64,000 nt of DNA, taken from Halobacteriovoraceae bacterium. GTDB lineage: Bacteria > Bdellovibrionota > Bacteriovoracia > Bacteriovoracales > Bacteriovoracaceae. The notes beneath the pieces are model-generated. The model made no database searches, was not told where the DNA came from, and saw only the letters and a program-made list of their open reading frames with translations. This document shows positions 59,132-64,000 of this stretch, piece by piece (position 1 is the stretch's first letter; each line of letters opens with the position of its first letter). The stretch covers positions 248,001 through 312,000 of the forward strand of contig PASN01000019.1 in NCBI GenBank assembly GCA_002711995.1, written 5' to 3'. The position numbers and the translations under genes are program-made.

Positions 59132-60225
59132 ACCTTGAATATCCCTCCTGTAACTGTGAGTCCCGGGCCAAAGGCCATAGTCGCGATGTATTTGTAATTT
59201 GATTTTGTAACCTTTGCCCATATGTGAGGCAATGTGGCAGAGGACATATTTCCATATTGTTTTAGTATTAATTGGGAATTTTCTACTTGCACGTCCTCTA
59301 AGCTCAACGTCTTTTGTATTGAGCTTATAATTTGTGGGCCTCCAGGATGTATTGCAAACTCAGTTTCATTTTTAGCATCGTGGTAGTTGAGGCCTGCCTT
59401 GCTAAATAGGTCCACACAATAGGCCTCAAGAATGTTCTCCAAGATCTTAGGAAGTTTTTTGGAAAGAGTCATATTAAACCTATGCTGACCAAGCTTCCAG
59501 GTCATTTCATTCGCTGTGTCTGGTATTATAATTTCTTTCAAGGCCAGCACCTCAAGCCCATCGGAATGACTTCTATTGAAGGTCTCTTCATTTAAACAAC
59601 TGTATTTAATAGCACCGTCGCTAAAAAGTGATTGAACCACAATCTGTTCGGGGGTGAACTTTTCCGGGTTTAAATGGATACTGCAAATTTCAGAGTTTAC
59701 GATATCCACATGTCCTGCACCTGATTGAACTTGCGCGCTCGCACAGCGCACTGCCGGAAGTGCCGCATAGCACCCCATGTGGTATAGATGAGTAACCATG
59801 GTAGGGCACCTTTTTTCCTGAACTAGAAGTTGTGGCGCTGAGGGAGAGTTGTAATGGGTGCAAGTTGCATGAAAGATATGCTCTGGCATATTCGAATCTT
59901 CGTGATAGAAGTCGTTAAATATCTCTTCAAATACTTGTTGAGACTTTTCTGACCTCCTATCCAATGTGGGGTTTAGGTCCTCTTCATTAAAAAAGTAGTC
60001 GGTCCAATTAAATGAGTTAACATTTTGAACGTAGCTCTGTCTTCGATTTATATGATGGTTACCAACACCGAATTTTTCTATGTATTTAGAAACTCTTTCG
60101 TATCCATCTAGGAATTTGGCACGTTGATACTTTTCATGAAACTGCTTCAGCCATTCTAATGAATCATTTTGATCCAAGCTAAATCTGGGGCAATGACTTA
60201 CAAAGTCGCATAAGAAGGCCTTCAT
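59110..60225 (-). CDS. Type III polyketide synthase (chalcone/alkylresorcinol synthase family)
   Basis: A 371-aa protein with the full type III PKS triad: Cys152 in Y-H-M-G-C-Y-A-A-L-P-A, His293 in A-I-H-P-G-G-P-Q, Asn326 in Y-G-N-M-S-S-A-T. The N-terminal third has the usual R-R-Q-S-Y and T-L-D-R-R-S-E substrate-tunnel region. Such enzymes extend an acyl starter with malonyl-CoA to make alkyl-pyrones or alkyl-resorcinols. It is the first gene of a three-gene overlapping operon with a membrane protein and a methyltransferase, which suggests a methylated phenolic lipid destined for the envelope. Ribosome site is modest (GGA). Confidence 0.95.
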   Translation of the reverse strand: MKAFLCDFVSHCPRFSLDQNDSLEWLKQFHEKYQRAKFLDGYERVSKYIEKFGVGNHHINRRQSYVQNVNSFNWTDYFFNEEDLNPTLDRRSEKSQQVFEEIFNDFYHEDSNMPEHIFHATCTHYNSPSAPQLLVQEKRCPTMVTHLYHMGCYAALPAVRCASAQVQSGAGHVDIVNSEICSIHLNPEKFTPEQIVVQSLFSDGAIKYSCLNEETFNRSHSDGLEVLALKEIIIPDTANEMTWKLGQHRFNMTLSKKLPKILENILEAYCVDLFSKAGLNYHDAKNETEFAIHPGGPQIISSIQKTLSLEDVQVENSQLILKQYGNMSSATLPHIWAKVTKSNYKYIATMAFGPGLTVTGGIFKVWKKYSS

Positions 60226-60439
60226 TCATCCATAATGCAGTATCATGGTCCCTTTCTAAAGTTTCTAGCTTTGATTTACTCTGAACTTCAGCTGATATTT
60301 CTTATGGCATTAAAAAAAAATAATTTTGCGTGCAAGGTGTCGAAAACACTGATTTGTGATGGAAGATTAACAATCAATAGATAGCTCGCTCACATTGTGT
60401 TGTTAACCTTTCAATAACTCAAATACTTGGGGAGGGGAA

Positions 60440-60859
60440 ATGAGCTTTGACTTCAGAAACCATAAAACTTCAATGGGTCGATCGCATAATCTTGAGGACC
60501 AAAAAAGAGTCCTTGTTCTAAGTGAATCAAAAGGGTTTGTAAATACCGTTCAAAACAGTGTTGTGAATATGGAAGATGTTGAAGCATTGGTGTTTAAGGA
60601 TGTGTTTTCGGCCATAAGAAGCTTGATTAGGGAAGGAGCTGATCTGCTTCTCATTGATAAAAACAATGCTCAAGTTTACGGACTTAAATTGGATGTCATT
60701 ATGGAAGAGCTCGCCTTGACACAGGTACCTGTTGTTTGCGCTTCATGGTCAAAGGAGCATAGTACTCTGTCATTTAATAAAAAGTGTGGTCCCAAAGATA
60801 GCAATGAAACTAGTTGGAAGCTTATATTGCGTTTGGAAGACGCATTGTCTGTTGCCTAG
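60440..60859 (+). CDS. Degenerate receiver-like protein
   Basis: A 139-aa protein with a strong GGGGAGGGG ribosome site. Residues 22-110 follow the receiver fold: R-V-L-V-L-S-E-S, where the usual acidic pair is replaced by Ser-Glu-Ser, then A-D-L-L-L-I-D-K-N-N with the phosphoacceptor-position Asp kept, and P-V-V-C-A-S at the T/S position. The typical K-P is not evident. It may bind partners without normal Mg-dependent phosphorylation. It is 20 bases upstream of an HPt-like gene, forming an apparent pseudo-phosphorelay pair. Confidence 0.7.
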   Translation: MSFDFRNHKTSMGRSHNLEDQKRVLVLSESKGFVNTVQNSVVNMEDVEALVFKDVFSAIRSLIREGADLLLIDKNNAQVYGLKLDVIMEELALTQVPVVCASWSKEHSTLSFNKKCGPKDSNETSWKLILRLEDALSVA

Positions 60860-60879
60860 TTATATAAAAGGAAATTGAT

Positions 60880-61200
60880 ATGAAAACTAAAAACAATTCA
60901 ATTCAAACACAAGATAATTTGCCATTATTTTTACAACTCTTTTTCAAGGACTACTTTAAAGTAAAAGTAAACTTTGAATTGCAAGAGTTTGAAAAGCTCA
61001 GAGAGTCTATTGAGACGCTTGTAGGCACTGCTTCTGCATATGGTTTTAGAAGACTGAATATCCTTTGCGGAGAGCTTCTGGAAGGTTGCAATGATCTTTT
61101 GGATTGGAACAGTTTGAAGCCTGCAATGATAAGATTGGACAGTTACTTTTATAGCCTAGAAACAAATTACAAACAAACAACGGCCTACAAGGTTTGTTAA
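60880..61200 (+). CDS. HPt-like protein lacking the phospho-histidine
   Basis: A 106-aa helical protein with AAGGA upstream. The segment I-E-T-L-V-G-T-A-S-A-Y-G-F-R-R-L aligns with the HPt signature (A-H-x-L-K-G-x-A-x-x-x-G), but the His position holds Glu. The following helix (L-C-G-E-L-L-E-G-C) fits the rest of the four-helix bundle. It probably cannot accept phosphate and may act as an inhibitor or scaffold. A strong terminator follows directly. Confidence 0.6.
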   Translation: MKTKNNSIQTQDNLPLFLQLFFKDYFKVKVNFELQEFEKLRESIETLVGTASAYGFRRLNILCGELLEGCNDLLDWNSLKPAMIRLDSYFYSLETNYKQTTAYKVC

Positions 61201-61213
61201 TTTCATCACATCC

Positions 61214-61253
61214 GCGGGAAAGACCAACTTAGAGAGTTGCTCTTTCCCGCTTT
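61214..61253 (+). terminator. Strong rho-independent terminator
   Basis: GCGGGAAAGA (61214-61223) pairs with TCTTTCCCGC (61241-61250); CAACT/AGTTG extends the stem inward. TTT follows. It closes the pseudo-receiver/HPt operon and stands just before the next gene. Confidence 0.92.
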
Positions 61254-61289
61254 AAAATGAACTGGCATGCGGCCCGCATGAAAAAATGT

Positions 61290-62279
61290 ATGAAAGTTGG
61301 AATGTTCAGTGTTCACCGTTTTGACCAAGACGCTTTTGAACCAATCTCTAAAGATTTTAAGTTAGACATTGATTACTATGAGGCCAGGCTTTCCATAGAG
61401 ACTGTTAAACTGGCGCAAGATTATGAAGTGATTTGTTGCTTTGTAAATGATGACCTTAATGAAAGTGTAGTTGAAGAGTTGGCGCAAGGAAATGTTAAAC
61501 TTATTGCCCTCAGGTGTGCGGGTTATAATAATGTTGATGTAGAAAAGACCAAAACGCTGGGGATGAGTGTTGTAAGAGTTCCTAAGTACTCGCCATACTC
61601 TGTTGCCGAGCACGCAGTTGGACTTACCCTTTGTCTAAGTCGAAAATTACATCGGGCCTATAATAGGGTAAGGGAACATAACTTTTCACTTGATGGCCTT
61701 GTTGGAAATGAATTGCATAATAAAACTGTAGGAGTCGTTGGAACTGGTAAAATAGGCAGGGCCTTCACAAAAATAATGAGTGGGTTTGGCTGCAAGGTTG
61801 TAGCCTTCGATAAAAAGAGAAATCAAGAAATTCAAGATCTTTATGGCCTCAAGTATGTTGAATTAAATGAGCTATTGAAGACGTCAGATATCATATCCCT
61901 TCATTTACCCTTAAATAGCTCAACTCATTACATTATTGGCCCAAATGAGTTTAAGGATATGAAGAAGAATTCGATTATTGTAAACACTGGAAGAGGAGGG
62001 CTAATCAATAGTTGTGCTCTTTTAAACGCCCTTGAAAGTGGAGAGATTGGGGCTGCAGGACTTGATGTGTATGAAGATGAAGCTAGTTACTTTTTTGAAG
62101 ATCTTTCTGATTCAATTATCCATGATGCGTGTCTATCGCGGTTGCTCACATTTCCAAATGTAATCATGACTTCTCACCAGGCCTTTCTGACTCACGAGGC
62201 TCTGGGCAACATTGCCCGCACAACCCTTGAAAGCATAAATGATTATAAACTTGGAAACAAACTAAAGAACTTAGTTTAA
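61290..62279 (+). CDS. ldhA: D-2-hydroxyacid dehydrogenase (D-lactate dehydrogenase type)
   Basis: The frame begins at ATG 61257, but Met at 61290 fits the LdhA N-terminus (M-K-V-G-M-F-S-V-H-R) best; no ribosome site clearly decides. The 329-aa protein has the NAD-binding G-V-V-G-T-G-K-I-G, the substrate Arg in L-I-A-L-R-C-A-G-Y-N-N-V-D, I-V-N-T-G-R-G-G, L-D-V-Y-E-D-E, and the catalytic His in T-S-H-Q-A-F-L-T. The close agreement with LdhA/DdlH proteins suggests pyruvate to D-lactate reduction. It overlaps the convergent P-type ATPase by nine bases. Confidence 0.92.
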   Translation: MKVGMFSVHRFDQDAFEPISKDFKLDIDYYEARLSIETVKLAQDYEVICCFVNDDLNESVVEELAQGNVKLIALRCAGYNNVDVEKTKTLGMSVVRVPKYSPYSVAEHAVGLTLCLSRKLHRAYNRVREHNFSLDGLVGNELHNKTVGVVGTGKIGRAFTKIMSGFGCKVVAFDKKRNQEIQDLYGLKYVELNELLKTSDIISLHLPLNSSTHYIIGPNEFKDMKKNSIIVNTGRGGLINSCALLNALESGEIGAAGLDVYEDEASYFFEDLSDSIIHDACLSRLLTFPNVIMTSHQAFLTHEALGNIARTTLESINDYKLGNKLKNLV

Positions 62280-64000
62280 CTTTCTTTTTTTCTCTATCAT
62301 CTTTTGAAGCTCAATCACGATAAATACTGAGCTCGCTAAAAACAAATACTTAAACCAAGTTTCAAAATCAACAGGGCTTACTTGCAAAAAATCGCCCATT
62401 GGCCTCCAATGCATGGCAAGTATATGTACCGCTTGCGCAAGTATGGTACCGTATATCAGTAGGGGATTTCTTAGTATGTTTTTAAGGCCAGAGCTTCTTT
62501 CTGATCTTGCATTCCCAACCATTATGTTTTCAAAAAGCACCAACAATAATAAAATGTTATTTTGGGCATCTATTAAACTCATGCCACTTTTTAAAAGATT
62601 GATAAAAAGAAGAAAGGCAACTGTCGCCACTACCACTGAGGAGAGTGCAACTCGTTTAATCATGAGACAATTAAAGATTCTTTCCTTTGGCCTTCTGGGT
62701 GGAACAGTGAGCTCATCCCCCTCTTTAGGCTCAAATGCAAGTGCCACATCTTGGATACCATTTGTCACAAGATTTAACCAAAGAATTTGTACTGCGGTTA
62801 ATGGCATTGGTGTTTTAAAGAAAACACATAAGGTAAAAAGTATTATCTCAGCTGCACCTGTAGACATTAAGAGATAAATCACCTTCCTAATATTTGAATA
62901 TGCGACCCGCCCTTCTTCAATGCCTGCGATAATGGACGAGAACTTGTCATCCGTAATAATTAATTGAGAAGTCTCTTTGGCAAGGTCTGTTCCAGACTTT
63001 CCCATGGCAACTCCAACATGTGCGACCTTTAGAGCGGGAGCATCGTTCGCGCCATCACCTGTTATTGCCAAAAAGTGACCTTGAGAAATTAGACTTTTAG
63101 CAATTAAATACTTCTGTCCTGGCTCAACCCTTGCAAAGACTGTATGGTGGCCGACCACTTCATCAAACTCACTAGGTCCTAGGGTCTTTAATTCAGGACC
63201 AGTGCAAACTTGGTTGAAACTTTCAGCGATTTCAAGTTTTGAAGCAATTGCAAAAGAAGTTCTAGGATGGTCTCCTGTTATCATGGCAATCTTTATGCCT
63301 GCTATCTTTGCCTTTTTCACTGCTTCTTTAGCGTCCCCTCTAGGTGGATCAATGAGTCCAACTAAACCAACAACTTCAACATCTAGAACGTTTTCAACAT
63401 TTAAATCTACATGCTCATTTGATACTGATAGCGCCAAAGCAATCACTTTGTTGCCAGAAGAGGTCATGCTTTTTAAATTTTTCTGAAGTATGTGGTTTGA
63501 TTTAAGAGAAGTAAATTTTTCTGGAGCTCCTTTTACACAAATATAGTATTTACCGTTTAAAGAGTGAAGGGAAGCACTGTAACCTGCATGGGATTCATAT
63601 GGTATTTTGGCTATCTCTTTTGCTTTTGAAAAAAGGTCGTTAAGGCCTTGGTTGTCATCTATGGCGTGCATTAGGGCCACATCTACTGTGTCACCCTTGA
63701 TGCCCTCCGAAGTCTTGATGGCCTCATTTGCAAGACCTGCAACAATATAAAGATTAAGGATGTTTTTATCCTCTGTTTGAGTCCCTACAACAATGTGTTG
63801 TCCATCTTTGGTTACCCAATTTTCCGCACTTAATTTATTTTTGGTAAGGGTACCCGTCTTGTCTGTTCCTATATATGTGCATGAACCCAATGCCTCCACC
63901 GAAGAAAGCTGCCTCACAATGACATTTCTTTTGGCCATCCTCCTTGCTGCCAAGGATAGGGCAACTGTCATTGCTACCGGCAATCCTTCAGGTATCGCAC
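62271..64000 (-). CDS. P-type cation ATPase (Ca2+-type), 5' end outside the window
   Basis: The frame is open through the right edge, so the N-terminal part is missing. From the edge it reads I-P-E-G-L-P-V-A-M (ion-binding TM4), then D-K-T-G-T-L-T-K with the phosphorylated Asp, K-G-A-P-E-K in the nucleotide domain, T-G-D-H-P, G-D-G-A-N-D-A-P-A-L and the C-terminal six-helix cation ATPase domain. The P-E-G-L-P motif and C-terminal domain place it with PMR1/SERCA-like Ca2+ (or Mn2+) pumps (P2A). It should export divalent cations. Confidence 0.93.
   Translation of the reverse strand, partial: AIPEGLPVAMTVALSLAARRMAKRNVIVRQLSSVEALGSCTYIGTDKTGTLTKNKLSAENWVTKDGQHIVVGTQTEDKNILNLYIVAGLANEAIKTSEGIKGDTVDVALMHAIDDNQGLNDLFSKAKEIAKIPYESHAGYSASLHSLNGKYYICVKGAPEKFTSLKSNHILQKNLKSMTSSGNKVIALALSVSNEHVDLNVENVLDVEVVGLVGLIDPPRGDAKEAVKKAKIAGIKIAMITGDHPRTSFAIASKLEIAESFNQVCTGPELKTLGPSEFDEVVGHHTVFARVEPGQKYLIAKSLISQGHFLAITGDGANDAPALKVAHVGVAMGKSGTDLAKETSQLIITDDKFSSIIAGIEEGRVAYSNIRKVIYLLMSTGAAEIILFTLCVFFKTPMPLTAVQILWLNLVTNGIQDVALAFEPKEGDELTVPPRRPKERIFNCLMIKRVALSSVVVATVAFLLFINLLKSGMSLIDAQNNILLLLVLFENIMVGNARSERSSGLKNILRNPLLIYGTILAQAVHILAMHWRPMGDFLQVSPVDFETWFKYLFLASSVFIVIELQKMIEKKRKLN

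Noticed and set aside
58679-59221. The longer 180-aa form of the PKS-operon membrane protein
   Set aside because: The first 30 residues overlap the PKS coding region and are hydrophilic; Met at 59131 begins at the first membrane helix.
62413-62877. A 154-aa plus-strand frame inside the P-type ATPase
   Set aside because: It is antisense to strongly conserved ATPase motifs and has no independent support.
1-64000. CRISPR arrays, tRNA or rRNA genes, transposases, phage structural genes
   Set aside because: No regularly spaced repeats, cloverleaf-like segments, rRNA stretches or such proteins were found on either strand by eye.

Overview
The window looks like a chromosome segment of an AT-rich Gram-negative bacterium. 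The most likely source is a Bdellovibrio-and-like organism (Bdellovibrionota, perhaps Bacteriovoracales). The clues are the many Sec-exported and lipoprotein genes, several hybrid or orphan histidine kinases with receiver proteins, a NamZ-type muramidase, serine proteases, a fibrinogen-domain lipoprotein, and many exported proteins of no recognisable family. This assignment is inference from gene content; no rRNA or tRNA is present to fix it.

Layout. 0-8.3 kb: the 3' end of a trypsin-like protease, a subtilase, a giant Cys-rich exported protein, namZ and the thyA-folA pair. 8.3-14.9 kb: a phospholipase D-VTT fusion coupled to an EEP phosphodiesterase, exported proteins, a metallophosphoesterase and mutM. 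14.9-19.3 kb is patchy accessory DNA: a TraB/GumN-like lipoprotein between inverted repeats, a small protein-Xre-MccF-like operon, an esterase lipoprotein and a Fic remnant. 19.3-29.5 kb: a BON-MscS channel, a GFA protein, a TetR-controlled aldehyde/alcohol dehydrogenase operon with a readable promoter and operator, a beta-propeller-like gene broken by one in-frame stop, a CBS protein, an exported GNAT-like protein and a choice-of-anchor-A protein.

29.5-41.0 kb holds the most interesting locus: a lanthipeptide-type RiPP cluster. It encodes a 70-aa Ser/Cys-tailed precursor, LanC, a single-chain LanB, two PqqD-like recognition proteins, a JmjC-type oxygenase, a glycosyltransferase, an SdpA/SdpB-like (DUF5819-like/HTTM) pair and a DUF3050 heme-oxygenase-fold protein. 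A DoxX-like membrane protein and a c-type cytochrome-like protein lie directly upstream. No dedicated exporter or leader protease is visible.

41.2-47.6 kb: a LysM/beta-barrel gene with an in-frame stop, a fibrinogen-domain lipoprotein, a hexapeptide-repeat membrane protein, an HExxH protease and a GH79 heparanase-like hydrolase. 47.6-51.2 kb: a five-gene minus-strand signalling operon (receiver, double-4VR sensor, small protein, histidine kinase, receiver). 51.3-57.9 kb: an OsmC-YcaO fusion, a DUF3820 protein, a GNAT acetyltransferase, a GAF-PAS-PAS hybrid kinase and a receiver. 58-60.2 kb: an overlapping type III PKS-membrane protein-methyltransferase operon. 60.4-64 kb: a degenerate receiver plus an HPt-like protein lacking its histidine, a D-2-hydroxyacid dehydrogenase, and a Ca2+-type P-ATPase cut by the window edge.
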